From Bacteroides sp. 224 (lineage in GTDB: Bacteria > Bacteroidota > Bacteroidia > Bacteroidales > Bacteroidaceae), in assembly GCF_010500995.1 (NCBI RefSeq), contig NZ_QVMK01000008.1, forward strand, positions 1-64,000: a DNA stretch of 64,000 nucleotides, read 5' to 3'. The notes beneath the pieces are model-generated. The model was not told where the DNA came from, searched no databases, and worked only from the letters and a program-made list of their open reading frames with translations. Both the position numbers and the translations under genes were made by a program. Positions 1 to 8,625 of this stretch are shown piece after piece. Position 1 is the stretch's first letter; each line of letters opens with the position of its first letter.

Positions 1-35
1 TCTTCCAAAGTGAGGGTAACAGTAAGTTCTTTCAT
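1..35 (-). CDS. 5' end of a gene leaving the window, possibly IS66 transposase
   Basis: The minus strand opens with ATG at 35 and reads MKELTVTLTLE before the window ends. Only 11 codons are visible, so no domain can be named. It lies 78 bp downstream of the IS66 accessory-like gene in the same direction, where an IS66 element would carry its DDE transposase (TnpC). That assignment is inference from position only. Confidence 0.35.
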   Translation of the reverse strand, partial: MKELTVTLTLE

Positions 36-113
36 GAAGAAAAAGGGTTATTTGTTTATACCGTAAAGGTACAAATAAATAACCAAATAGACGAATAAAC
101 ACAACTAATAATC

Positions 114-635
114 CTATCTTTTAGGCATCTTTTTGTTTGCTTTATTTCTCTTATGAATCGCCAATAGCTCATTCAGGCGAGTCCAAGATATGGATAAGCA
201 AGAACAGCAAAGTTCTGATCTTTCAAGTTGATACAACCCTGAACTTAAAGCACGGTGTTCAATAATATACTCATTTTCGCGTTGATAGAGAATTTTAAGT
301 TGACGACGAGAACGGTCAACAAAGATATGACAGCTCTCGGGTTCCGGGTAAGAACCACTCTTGGCTATAATCTCTCCACAAAGACCAGGAATGTCACGAT
401 TGAAGTTAGAACAACAAGGGTAAAGATAGTACTTCCAAAAGGGAGTGCTACGAAAAAGACCACTACCTAAAGGTACTAAAAGATCAGAAACTGCATGCAA
501 ACCTAAACTGGAAGCGGATAATTTGTAACGACGAGAACCATCAAAGATAAACAGAACTGAATCAAAACGATGAGACTCACTTAGCAGAGCTTTTAACTTA
601 CTACTTTCATCAGGGAAAACTAAAACATCACACAT
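114..635 (-). CDS. IS66-type accessory protein (TnpB/Orf2-like), N-terminally extended
   Basis: 173 residues. The part from about residue 68 to 138 has the pattern of IS66 Orf2/TnpB: KYYLY, then PGLCGEII, then CHIFVDRSRRQLKILY, then a Tyr-rich segment ending ALSSGLYQLE. In IS66 elements this small protein is needed for transposition together with the DDE transposase, although its mechanism is unclear. Typical TnpB is about 115 residues and begins near the KYYLY segment; here some 65 extra N-terminal residues of unknown nature precede it, and a basic tail follows. A TACTTTTG box (665-672, minus strand) lies just upstream, so the gene may have its own promoter. No IS66 terminal inverted repeat was recognised to the right. 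It could be an intact element whose body lies to the left, or a domesticated relative. Confidence 0.5.
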   Translation of the reverse strand: MCDVLVFPDESSKLKALLSESHRFDSVLFIFDGSRRYKLSASSLGLHAVSDLLVPLGSGLFRSTPFWKYYLYPCCSNFNRDIPGLCGEIIAKSGSYPEPESCHIFVDRSRRQLKILYQRENEYIIEHRALSSGLYQLERSELCCSCLSISWTRLNELLAIHKRNKANKKMPKR

Positions 636-1025
636 AAAGCATTTGATTTATATAATTCAAGCAACAAAAGTACAGATACTAAGAAAACAGATGGAGACGT
701 ACTACGCCGAATGGTTACGGATGTATCTCACTTGTACACCCGGGTGTGCAATCTTCTGCTATATTGGCAAAAATAAGCAAAAAAATAGATAAATCAAAGA
801 AGAGGAATAGAGCGAAAAACCAAAAAACGTGTAATAATATCGAAAAAGGTGGGACTTTGGTGGGACTTGGTGGGACTTTTTTCGGGAAGATCCACTCTTT
901 CAAGTGATTATAAATCAGTGTGTTGTGTTTGTGGTGGTACTTATGGGACTTTTTTTAAGGAAAAACTCTCTGGAGATAGAATTGGTGGGAATTCTTTTTT
1001 CTTACTAAATTTCCTCTATAAATAG
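636..1025. other. gene-poor stretch right of the IS66-like gene
   Basis: No convincing gene. The stretch holds a minus-strand TACTTTTG promoter-like box at 665-672 and a short tandem run of a GGTGGGACTT unit at 848-880, with looser copies of GGGACTTTTTTT and GGTGGGAATTCTTTTTT up to about 1000. A 62-codon minus-strand frame (715-903) is open, but its composition is not protein-like. Confidence 0.5.
848..880. repeat. tandem GGTGGGACTT run
   Basis: Three consecutive copies of GGTGGGACTT with 0 to 2 spacer bases, followed by a T tract. A diverged copy, ATGGGACTTTTTTT, lies about 65 bp further right. Function unknown. Confidence 0.5.
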
Positions 1026-1026
1026 A

Positions 1027-1093
1027 ATGAACACAGAGTCACAAAGACACAGAAAAGAATATAAACTCTGTGTCTTTGTGACTCTGTGTTCAT
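1027..1093. repeat. long ACACAGAG-type palindrome, copy 1
   Basis: A perfect 27-bp inverted repeat (1027-1053 against 1067-1093) with a 13-bp AT-rich loop. The arms are built from ACACAGAG / ACAAAGACAC steps. The same design recurs at 34768-34832, 54621-54692 and 62637-62731. It sits just beyond the 3' end of nadD, so it could end that transcript, but it lacks a clean T tract and the multi-copy nature points to a dispersed repeat. Confidence 0.85.
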
Positions 1094-1131
1094 TAATTGT
1101 TTTTTATTCAACTCGTTTATAAATCATTCTT

Positions 1132-1743
<612 letters not shown>

Positions 1744-1757
1744 GCGGCGGGTTTTGT

Positions 1758-2324
1758 TTAAACTGCGATGAAGTTTTCAACTATATGTAGAGTTTCGGCA
1801 CAAGCTTTTTTAAGATCATCATTAATAACCACTTTATCAAACTGATTGGCGAAGCTCAATTCAAATGTAGCTTTGGATAAACGCTTTTCAATAACCTCAG
1901 GGCTGTCTGTGCCTCTTCCGATAAGGCGCTTGCGTAATTCTTCTGTAGAAGGCGGCTGAATAAAAATAGCTAAGGCGCGATTTCCGTAATATCTTTTGAT
2001 GTTTAACCCGCCTACTACATCTACATCAAAAATCACATTCTTTCCGGCTTCCAATAAGTCTTCGATATGGCTTTTAAGTGTGCCGTAGAAACAATTCTCG
2101 TACACCTCTTCGTGTTCAAGAAATTCATCTCTTTTAATCCTTTCACGAAATTCTTCCGGAGTCAGAAAGAAATATTCCACACCATGTTGTTCGTCTCCTC
2201 TGGGAAGTCTGCTTGTAGCCGAAACGGAAAAGGCCAGGTTTAAGTTTTGTAGCATCAAATAATTGATGATAGTCGATTTACCTGACCCTGAAGGAGCAGA
2301 GAATATAATGAGTTTACCCTTCAT
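1758..2324 (-). CDS. gmk: guanylate kinase
   Basis: Phosphorylates GMP to GDP with ATP in the cytoplasm. The P-loop [10 protein letters not shown] sits at residues 9-18. The GMP-binding part follows, with [17 protein letters not shown] near residues 38-54, where the Arg and the Tyr contact the nucleotide. The lid region [15 protein letters not shown] follows near residue 135. The length of 188 is standard. It starts 2 bp after the YicC-type gene stop and is followed by nadD, so the three are probably co-transcribed. Confidence 0.95.
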   Translation of the reverse strand: MKGKLIIFSAPSGSGKSTIINYLMLQNLNLAFSVSATSRLPRGDEQHGVEYFFLTPEEFRERIKRDEFLEHEEVYENCFYGTLKSHIEDLLEAGKNVIFDVDVVGGLNIKRYYGNRALAIFIQPPSTEELRKRLIGRGTDSPEVIEKRLSKATFELSFANQFDKVVINDDLKKACAETLHIVENFIAV

Positions 2325-2326
2325 GT

Positions 2327-3205
2327 TTATAAAACGTTCAATATCTGCTCTTTAATTTGTTCTAATTCATCCTTCATCTGAACTACAATCTTCTGCATTC
2401 CGGCATGGTTGGATTTGCTGCCTAAGGTGTTGATCTCTCTACCCATTTCTTGTGCGATAAAGCCCAACTTCTTACCTTGCCCACTATCACTCTCCATCGT
2501 ATTAATGAAATATTTTAGGTGATTGGTCAAGCGTTGTTTTTCTTCATTAATATCTAACTTCTCAATATAATAAATCAGTTCTTGTTCCAATCGATTTTTA
2601 TCATAATCAACGCAGATTGTCTTTTCGAGTGCTTCGGTAATGCGTTCGCGTATTTTTTCAACACGTTCTTTCTCGTAAGGTTCAACGGAATCGAGCAACG
2701 ACTGAATGCGACTGATGTTTTCACGAAATTTCTGTTCCAACGCCATTCCTTCTTGCTTACGGAAGTCTACCAGTTGACTGATGGCTTCTTTCACAACAGC
2801 ATGGGCATCGTTCCATTCTTCTTCACTAAGATCTTGTACTTCTGGTTTGCTCATAACTTCGGGCATGCGAAGCAAGGTGGTGAACCAGTCGGTAGGCAAA
2901 GCAATATCCAGAGATTGCGATGCATCTACAATTTGGTTATAATAACTTTTTAGCAATCCTTTGTTGATGGTAACGGCCGCCTCTGCCGAATCTTTTTTCT
3001 CTACCCACATACAGAAATCTACTTTACCACGTTCTAAAGATTTGGATACTTCATTACGAATATCAATTTCTTTTTCCCGATAGATGGGTGCTATGCGAGT
3101 ATTAAGATCTAACGCCTTACTGTTTAATGATTTTATTTCGATATTTATTTTCTTATCGGCAAGTTCGGTTGTAGCCTTACCATAACCGGTCATTGATTGT
3201 ATCAT
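2327..3205 (-). CDS. YicC-family endoribonuclease
   Basis: The product starts MIQSMTGYGKA, the hallmark N-terminus of the YicC family, and ends with the conserved C-terminal stretch containing EMGREINTLGSKSN and a Gln/Glu-rich helix. E. coli YicC is an RNase that promotes decay of some small RNAs; a similar role here is family inference. The frame is open to 3226, but the ATG at 3205 is chosen because it gives the family N-terminus and because a TACTTTTG box (3224-3231) overlaps the longer start. First gene of the YicC-gmk-nadD set, divergent from tsaB. Confidence 0.9.
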   Translation of the reverse strand: MIQSMTGYGKATTELADKKINIEIKSLNSKALDLNTRIAPIYREKEIDIRNEVSKSLERGKVDFCMWVEKKDSAEAAVTINKGLLKSYYNQIVDASQSLDIALPTDWFTTLLRMPEVMSKPEVQDLSEEEWNDAHAVVKEAISQLVDFRKQEGMALEQKFRENISRIQSLLDSVEPYEKERVEKIRERITEALEKTICVDYDKNRLEQELIYYIEKLDINEEKQRLTNHLKYFINTMESDSGQGKKLGFIAQEMGREINTLGSKSNHAGMQKIVVQMKDELEQIKEQILNVL

Positions 3206-3223
3206 ATTATCACAAGTTTTGTG

Positions 3224-3231
3224 CAAAAGTA
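3224..3231 (-). promoter_or_regulatory. -7 box for the YicC-gmk-nadD set
   Basis: The minus strand reads TACTTTTG, matching the Bacteroidetes TAnnTTTG element, 18 bp upstream of the chosen start at 3205. No clear -33 TTTG lies at the expected distance. Confidence 0.5.
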
Positions 3232-3265
3232 CGTAAAAGAATTAAGAATTGTTCCGGATTTTGAT

Positions 3266-3273
3266 TAGTTTTG
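3266..3273 (+). promoter_or_regulatory. -7 box for the tsaB set
   Basis: TAGTTTTG matches TAnnTTTG. It overlaps the TTG at 3271 that would be an earlier tsaB start, which favours the ATG at 3295. No clear -33 element. Confidence 0.45.
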
Positions 3274-3294
3274 CAGAATAATAAGAAGAAAACT

Positions 3295-3984
3295 ATGTCA
3301 TGTATCCTGCATATTGAAACTTCTACCTCTGTTTGTTCGGTAGCGGTAAGCGAAGATGGTCATACTATTTTTACAAAAGAAGATTTTGAAGGTCCCTCTC
3401 ATGCCACCTTGCTGGGGGTATTTGTAGATGAGGCTTTGTCTTTTGTTGATAGTCATGCCATTCCGTTAGATGCTGTAGCAGTAAGTTGTGGCCCCGGTTC
3501 TTATACCGGTTTACGTATTGGAGTTTCTATGGCAAAAGGAATTTGTTACGGACGCAATATTCCGCTTATCGGATTGCCTACGCTCGAAGTGATGAGCGTT
3601 CCGGTTTTGCTTTATCAGGATTTACCGGAAAATGCATTGATATGCCCCATGATAGATGCCCGCCGGATGGAGGTTTATGCGGCAATCTATGATAGAGCAT
3701 TGAATACGGTTCGTAAAACATCCGCCGATATTGTAGACGAAAATTCTTATTTGGAATATCTGAATGAAAGACCTGTCTATTTCTTTGGGAACGGAGCCGA
3801 TAAATGTAAAGAGAAGATAACGCATCCGAATGCTTTTTTTATTGACCATATTCATCCTTTGGCAAAAATGATGTTTCCTTTGGCAGAGAAAGCAATGGCA
3901 GATAGCAAGTTTGAAGATGTGGCTTACTTTGAACCTTTTTACCTGAAAGAATTTGTAGCTACTGTAGCAAAAAAACAATTGTAA
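3295..3984 (+). CDS. tsaB: tRNA threonylcarbamoyladenosine biosynthesis protein TsaB
   Basis: A cytoplasmic partner of TsaD and TsaE in making the t6A37 modification of ANN-decoding tRNAs. It starts MSCILHIETSTSVCSVAVSE, the ASKHA-fold first strand, and has the family motif SCGPGSYTGLRIGVSMAKG near residues 66-84. The length of 229 is normal. The ATG at 3295 is used rather than the upstream TTG at 3271, because a promoter box covers the TTG. The gene opens a rightward set with DUF4290, murA and rimM. Confidence 0.92.
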   Translation: MSCILHIETSTSVCSVAVSEDGHTIFTKEDFEGPSHATLLGVFVDEALSFVDSHAIPLDAVAVSCGPGSYTGLRIGVSMAKGICYGRNIPLIGLPTLEVMSVPVLLYQDLPENALICPMIDARRMEVYAAIYDRALNTVRKTSADIVDENSYLEYLNERPVYFFGNGADKCKEKITHPNAFFIDHIHPLAKMMFPLAEKAMADSKFEDVAYFEPFYLKEFVATVAKKQL

Positions 3985-3995
3985 TAATATATAAT

Positions 3996-4604
3996 ATGCA
4001 TTATAATACGCAACAAAAGAGATTGCCGTTGCCCGAATACGGGAGAAGTATACAAAACATGGTTGATTTCGCTTTAACTATCGAAGACCGTGCGGAGCGT
4101 CAGCGATGTGCGAATACCATTATCAATATTATGGGGAATATGTTTCCTCATTTAAGAGATGTACCCGATTTTAAGCATAAACTATGGGATCATCTGGCTA
4201 TTATGTCCGACTTTAAGTTGGATATAACCTATCCTTATGAGATTGTTCAGAAAGATAATCTAAACTCGAAACCGGAAAAGATACCATATCCAAGTACCAA
4301 GATTCGCTATCGTCATTACGGGCGTACATTAGAGGTGCTGATAAAGAAAGCATGCGAATATCCCGAAGGCGATGAAAAGAATAATCTGGTAGCTTTAATC
4401 GGTAATCACATGAAAAAAGATTTCATGGCATGGAATAAAGATACTGTAGATGATAATAAGATAAACGATGATTTAATGGAATATTCGGGAGGTAAACTTC
4501 AACTGAATGAAACCATTCTAAGGCTGATGGATGCCCGTTTGGCGGCTATAAGACCCCAGCGACCCAATAATAATCATAGATATAATAATCAGAAAAGAAG
4601 GTGA
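3996..4604 (+). CDS. DUF4290 domain protein
   Basis: 202 residues, beginning MHYNTQQKRLPLPEYGRS, which matches the DUF4290 family common in Bacteroidetes. The middle is helical; the last 20 or so residues are rich in Asn, Arg and Lys (NNNHRYNNQKRR), typical of a disordered nucleic-acid- or phospholipid-facing tail. There is no signal peptide, so it is cytoplasmic. Its function is unknown. It starts 11 bp after tsaB and precedes murA, an order I associate with Bacteroidales genomes. Confidence 0.85.
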   Translation: MHYNTQQKRLPLPEYGRSIQNMVDFALTIEDRAERQRCANTIINIMGNMFPHLRDVPDFKHKLWDHLAIMSDFKLDITYPYEIVQKDNLNSKPEKIPYPSTKIRYRHYGRTLEVLIKKACEYPEGDEKNNLVALIGNHMKKDFMAWNKDTVDDNKINDDLMEYSGGKLQLNETILRLMDARLAAIRPQRPNNNHRYNNQKRR

Positions 4605-4610
4605 TTAATT

Positions 4611-4646
4611 AGTTGAGAGCAACTCTCAACTCTCAACTCTCAACTC
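4611..4646. repeat. heptamer tandem repeat upstream of murA
   Basis: About four copies of AACTCTC, ending 8 bp before the murA ATG and preceded by an inverted half-copy (GTTGAGAG). It occupies the space between DUF4290 and murA, where a ribosome site would lie. Same unit as in the nadD 5' end. Confidence 0.85.
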
Positions 4647-4654
4647 AAAATACT

Positions 4655-5959
4655 ATGGCATCATTTATCATAGAAGGCGGACATAAACTAAGTGGAGAAA
4701 TATATCCGCAAGGCGCAAAGAATGAAGTTTTACAGATCATTTGTGCTGTGTTACTAACCAAGGAGGAAGTAATAGTTAACAATGTTCCGGATATCCTTGA
4801 TGTAAATAATCTGATACAATTGATGCGGGATATGGGAGTAACTGTCTCAAAGAAAGACTCCTACACTTATTCTTTCAAAGCAGAACATGTTGATTTGGCA
4901 TATCTGGAAAGTGATGAGTTCCTGAAAAAATGTTCCAGTCTTCGAGGTTCGGTAATGCTATTGGGGCCAATGGTTGCCCGTTTTGGAAAAGCCATGATCT
5001 CAAAACCCGGAGGAGATAAAATAGGACGTCGCCGACTGGATACCCACTTTGTTGGTATTCAGAACTTAGGAGCGGACTTTCGTTATAACAAAGATCGTGA
5101 AGTATTCGAAATAACCGCCGATGAACTACACGGAACCTATATGCTCTTGGATGAAGCTTCCGTAACCGGCACTGCCAATATTGTGATGGCTGCTGTATTA
5201 GCCAAAGGCATTACCACCATTTACAATGCTGCTTGCGAACCTTATTTGCAGCAACTTTGCAAAATGCTGAATCGGATGGGAGCCAAAATTAGTGGCATTG
5301 CTTCGAACTTATTGACCATTGAAGGAGTAGAAGAACTTTTCGGAACCGAACATACTGTATTGCCCGATATGATAGAAGTGGGTAGCTTTATAGGTATGGC
5401 TGCCATGACGGAAAGTGAACTGACCATTAAGAACGTTTCATACGAGAATCTGGGTGTTATTCCGGAGAGTTTTCGGCGTTTAGGAATTAAACTGGAACAG
5501 CGTGGAGATGATATCTTTGTGCCGGCTCAGGATTGTTACGAAATAGAATCGTTTATGGATGGCTCCATTATGACAATTGCCGATGCTCCCTGGCCGGGAC
5601 TTACCCCCGACCTTCTGAGTGTTATTCTGGTAGTAGCTACTCAGGCTAAAGGAAGTGTGCTGATTCATCAGAAGATGTTCGAGAGTCGTTTATTCTTCGT
5701 AGATAAATTAATTGATATGGGGGCTCAAATCATATTGTGCGATCCTCACCGTGCTGTAGTAAACGGACATTGTCGGCGTTTTACATTACGAGGCGGCAAT
5801 ATGACTTCTCCGGATATTCGTGCAGGTATTGCCCTGCTTATCGCTGCCATGAGTGCCGAAGGGGTGAGTCGTATCCATAATATTGAGCAAATAGATCGCG
5901 GATATCAAAACATAGAACAGCGATTAAATGCAATCGGGGCAAAAATAACACGTATATGA
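4655..5959 (+). CDS. murA: UDP-N-acetylglucosamine 1-carboxyvinyltransferase
   Basis: Transfers enolpyruvate from phosphoenolpyruvate to UDP-GlcNAc, the first committed step of peptidoglycan synthesis, in the cytoplasm. The start at 4655 gives [15 protein letters not shown] and 434 residues, normal for MurA; the frame is open from a TTG at 4613, but that part is only heptamer repeat. It contains the KNEVL segment near residue 22 and the mobile loop [13 protein letters not shown] near residues 114-126. In E. coli MurA that loop carries Cys115, the residue alkylated by fosfomycin; the matching residue here is Asp121. Its stop overlaps the rimM start. Confidence 0.95.
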   Translation: MASFIIEGGHKLSGEIYPQGAKNEVLQIICAVLLTKEEVIVNNVPDILDVNNLIQLMRDMGVTVSKKDSYTYSFKAEHVDLAYLESDEFLKKCSSLRGSVMLLGPMVARFGKAMISKPGGDKIGRRRLDTHFVGIQNLGADFRYNKDREVFEITADELHGTYMLLDEASVTGTANIVMAAVLAKGITTIYNAACEPYLQQLCKMLNRMGAKISGIASNLLTIEGVEELFGTEHTVLPDMIEVGSFIGMAAMTESELTIKNVSYENLGVIPESFRRLGIKLEQRGDDIFVPAQDCYEIESFMDGSIMTIADAPWPGLTPDLLSVILVVATQAKGSVLIHQKMFESRLFFVDKLIDMGAQIILCDPHRAVVNGHCRRFTLRGGNMTSPDIRAGIALLIAAMSAEGVSRIHNIEQIDRGYQNIEQRLNAIGAKITRI

Positions 5960-6495
5960 TAAAAAAGGAAGAAGTCTATAAAATTGGACTATTCAATAAA
6001 CCTCACGGTATTCATGGAGAACTTTCATTCACGTTTACCGATGATATATTCGACAGAGTAGATGCTGATTATGTAATCTGTCTGCTCGACGGAATTCTTG
6101 TTCCTTTTTTCATAGAGGAATATCGTTTCCGGTCAGATTCTACTGCGTTGATGAAGCTGGAGGGGGTAGAAACGGCTGAACGTGCTCGTATGTTTACGAA
6201 TATCGAAGTCTATTTTCCTGTCAAATATGCGCAAGATTCAGCCTCGGATGAATTAACATGGAATTTCTTTGTGGGATTTGTGGCAACAACAAAAGATCAG
6301 GAACTTCTTGGGGAGATTGTGGATGTAGATGAAACTACCCAGAACGTGTTATTTGTTATAGATCATCATGGAGATGAACTTTTGGTACCTGCCCAAGAAG
6401 AGTTTATTGTTGAAATGGATCAGGTTAACCGAAAAATCATATTAGATTTGCCGGAAGGGTTGCTGACATTAGATGAGTCATCGGAAATCTTCTAA
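5956..6495 (+). CDS. rimM: ribosome maturation factor RimM
   Basis: Helps assemble the 30S head by binding ribosomal protein S19. The N-terminal RimM domain shows [18 protein letters not shown], with the family GIKGEL-type motif, and the C-terminal PRC-barrel part shows [18 protein letters not shown] and [12 protein letters not shown]. The length of 179 is usual. The start overlaps the murA stop (ATGA), suggesting translational coupling. Confidence 0.93.
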   Translation: MIKKEEVYKIGLFNKPHGIHGELSFTFTDDIFDRVDADYVICLLDGILVPFFIEEYRFRSDSTALMKLEGVETAERARMFTNIEVYFPVKYAQDSASDELTWNFFVGFVATTKDQELLGEIVDVDETTQNVLFVIDHHGDELLVPAQEEFIVEMDQVNRKIILDLPEGLLTLDESSEIF

Positions 6496-6543
6496 ATACG
6501 TTAAAATGAATGAAGAAACAATAGGCAACTAAAGCTATTTTCT

Positions 6544-6551
6544 TACATTTG
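6544..6551 (+). promoter_or_regulatory. -7 box upstream of the M23 peptidase gene
   Basis: TACATTTG matches TAnnTTTG, 22 bp before the start codon at 6573. No matching -33 box. Confidence 0.45.
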
Positions 6552-6572
6552 CACCTTATCATATAATAAAGC

Positions 6573-7433
6573 ATGCGGCGACGACTGTTTAATAAAGCAT
6601 TTTGGCATAATTTCAAGTTTAAGTACAAGATATCCATACTCAACGAGAATACACTCGAGGAGGTTGCGGGGTTACGTGTATCAAAACTGAATGGCTTATC
6701 TGTATTACTTACTGCTGTTATCCTTATCTTTTTTATTGCAGCTTCTATCCTTATATTTACTCCCTTGCGTAACTATTTACCGGGATATATGAATAGCAAG
6801 TTGCGTGCTCAGGTGGTGGATAATGCCTTAAAGGCAGATTCGCTTAAATTGTTGGTAGACAGGCAGAACCTGTACATTATGAATGTTCAGGATGTTTTCA
6901 GGGGAATTGTACGTCCCGATTCTACCGGAACGATGGAAGAGCTTACCACCATTCGTGAAGACGAGTTGATGGAGCGTACGGAAAGAGAAGAAGCTTTCCG
7001 TCGGCAATATGAGGAAGCAGAAAAATATAACCTGACAACAATAAACTTGCAGGCAGAAGCGGCAGGCTTGCTTTTTTATACGCCTACTCAGGGAGTTATT
7101 TCTTCTCAATATGATGTAGATAGTAAACACTTTGGAATAGATATTGCTGCAAGTCCTAATGAAAGTGTTCTGTCAATTTTAGACGGAGTGGTAATTATTA
7201 GCGCATATACGGCAGAAACCGGCTATGTAATAGGCATTCAGCACAGTCAGGAATTTGTTTCATTTTATAAACACTGCGGTGCGTTACTGAAACAACAAGG
7301 TGAACAAGTGAAAGCAGGCGAAGTAATTGCCTTGGTTGGAAATACAGGTACATTAACTACCGGATCGCATTTGCATTTTGAATTGTGGCATAAAGAAAAA
7401 GCTATTAATCCGGAGAGTTTTATTGTTTTCTAA
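6573..7433 (+). CDS. membrane-anchored M23 (LytM-type) peptidase
   Basis: 286 residues. A basic N-terminus is followed by one membrane segment at about residues 43-64, a helical stretch (about 100-165) rich in Glu and Arg, and a LytM/peptidase M23 domain. Its zinc motifs are HFGID near residue 186 and HLHFE near residue 267, both intact, so it is a likely active DD-endopeptidase acting on peptidoglycan cross-links in the periplasm. The helical stretch may be a coiled coil. It has its own promoter box and is followed after 8 bp by dxr, with rseP beyond, so the three may form one unit. Confidence 0.88.
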   Translation: MRRRLFNKAFWHNFKFKYKISILNENTLEEVAGLRVSKLNGLSVLLTAVILIFFIAASILIFTPLRNYLPGYMNSKLRAQVVDNALKADSLKLLVDRQNLYIMNVQDVFRGIVRPDSTGTMEELTTIREDELMERTEREEAFRRQYEEAEKYNLTTINLQAEAAGLLFYTPTQGVISSQYDVDSKHFGIDIAASPNESVLSILDGVVIISAYTAETGYVIGIQHSQEFVSFYKHCGALLKQQGEQVKAGEVIALVGNTGTLTTGSHLHFELWHKEKAINPESFIVF

Positions 7434-7441
7434 AAGAAGTT

Positions 7442-8605
7442 ATGAGTGAAATACTAAAGAAAAAACAAATAGCCATATTAGGTTCTACGGGTTCAATCGG
7501 TTCGCAGGCATTACAGGTTATTGCGGAGCATTCCGACTTGTATGAAGTCTATGCTCTTACAGCAAACAACCGGGTAGACTTACTGATCGAACAAGCTAAA
7601 ATGTTCCTTCCGGAAGTAGTTATCATAGCGAATGATGGAAAATATGAGTATCTTAAAGAGACTTTAGCTGATTTACCAATCAAGGTATATGCGGGTGCAG
7701 AAGCCATAGCTCAAATTGTTGAGTCTCAACCGATTGATATTGTATTAACTGCCATGGTAGGATATGCAGGTTTGAAGCCCACAATTAATGCCATAAAGGC
7801 AGGCAAAACCATCGCATTGGCAAATAAAGAAACACTTGTAGTGGCCGGTGATTTGATAAATAAACTGGTGATGCAGCATCAAGCTTCTATCATTCCGGTT
7901 GATTCGGAGCATTCTGCTATCTTTCAATGTTTGACAGGGGAAGGAAATAATGAGATTGAAAAACTGATATTGACGGCATCAGGTGGTCCCTTCCGTACAT
8001 ATACATTGGATGAGCTACAATATGTTACCAAAATACAAGCGCTGAAACATCCAAATTGGGAGATGGGTGCTAAGATAACCATCGACTCTGCTACCATGAT
8101 GAATAAAGGATTCGAAGTCATTGAAGCGAAGTGGTTGTTTGGAGTCAAGCCGGAACAAATAGAAGTTTTGGTTCATCCGCAATCCATCGTTCATTCGATG
8201 GTACAATTTGCCGATGGATCTATTAAAGCCCAGTTAGGATTGCCCGATATGAAATTACCTATTCAGTATGCTTTTTCGTATCCGGACAGACTGCCTTCTT
8301 CTTTTGAAAGATTAGATTTTACTAAATATTCAAACCTTACCTTTGAGAAACCCGATACGGAACGTTTTCGCAACCTCGCACTTATGTACGAGGCTATGAA
8401 TAAGGCAGGCAATATGCCATGTATTGTAAATGCAGCCAACGAAATAGTAGTATCTGCTTTCTTGGAAGATAAGATTTCGTTTTTACAAATGAGTGATGTG
8501 ATAGAAAATGCAATGAATCGTACTTCATTTATAGCACAACCTACGTATGAGGATTATGTGGCTACAGATATGGAAGCGAGACGTATTGCAATGGAATTGC
8601 TATAA
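7442..8605 (+). CDS. dxr: 1-deoxy-D-xylulose-5-phosphate reductoisomerase
   Basis: Converts DXP to 2-C-methyl-D-erythritol 4-phosphate with NADPH, the second step of the MEP isoprenoid pathway, in the cytoplasm. The NADPH motif LGSTGSIGSQ is at residues 13-22. The catalytic region shows PVDSEHSAIFQ near residue 153 and ASGGPFR near residue 181, and the metal and substrate loop MMNKGFEVIEAKWLF lies near residue 220. The length of 387 is standard. It stands 20 bp before rseP, as in many bacteria. Confidence 0.95.
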   Translation: MSEILKKKQIAILGSTGSIGSQALQVIAEHSDLYEVYALTANNRVDLLIEQAKMFLPEVVIIANDGKYEYLKETLADLPIKVYAGAEAIAQIVESQPIDIVLTAMVGYAGLKPTINAIKAGKTIALANKETLVVAGDLINKLVMQHQASIIPVDSEHSAIFQCLTGEGNNEIEKLILTASGGPFRTYTLDELQYVTKIQALKHPNWEMGAKITIDSATMMNKGFEVIEAKWLFGVKPEQIEVLVHPQSIVHSMVQFADGSIKAQLGLPDMKLPIQYAFSYPDRLPSSFERLDFTKYSNLTFEKPDTERFRNLALMYEAMNKAGNMPCIVNAANEIVVSAFLEDKISFLQMSDVIENAMNRTSFIAQPTYEDYVATDMEARRIAMELL

Positions 8606-8625
8606 CCTAAATAATAAGTAATTGA

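Noticed and set aside
715-903. 62-codon frame on the minus strand right of the IS66-like gene
   Set aside because: Rich in Phe, Leu and Pro from AT-rich repeats, no family pattern, and it overlaps the GGTGGGACTT run. Not called as a gene.
4613-4654. TTG start for murA at 4613
   Set aside because: The added 14 residues are heptamer repeat; the ATG at 4655 gives the standard MurA N-terminus.
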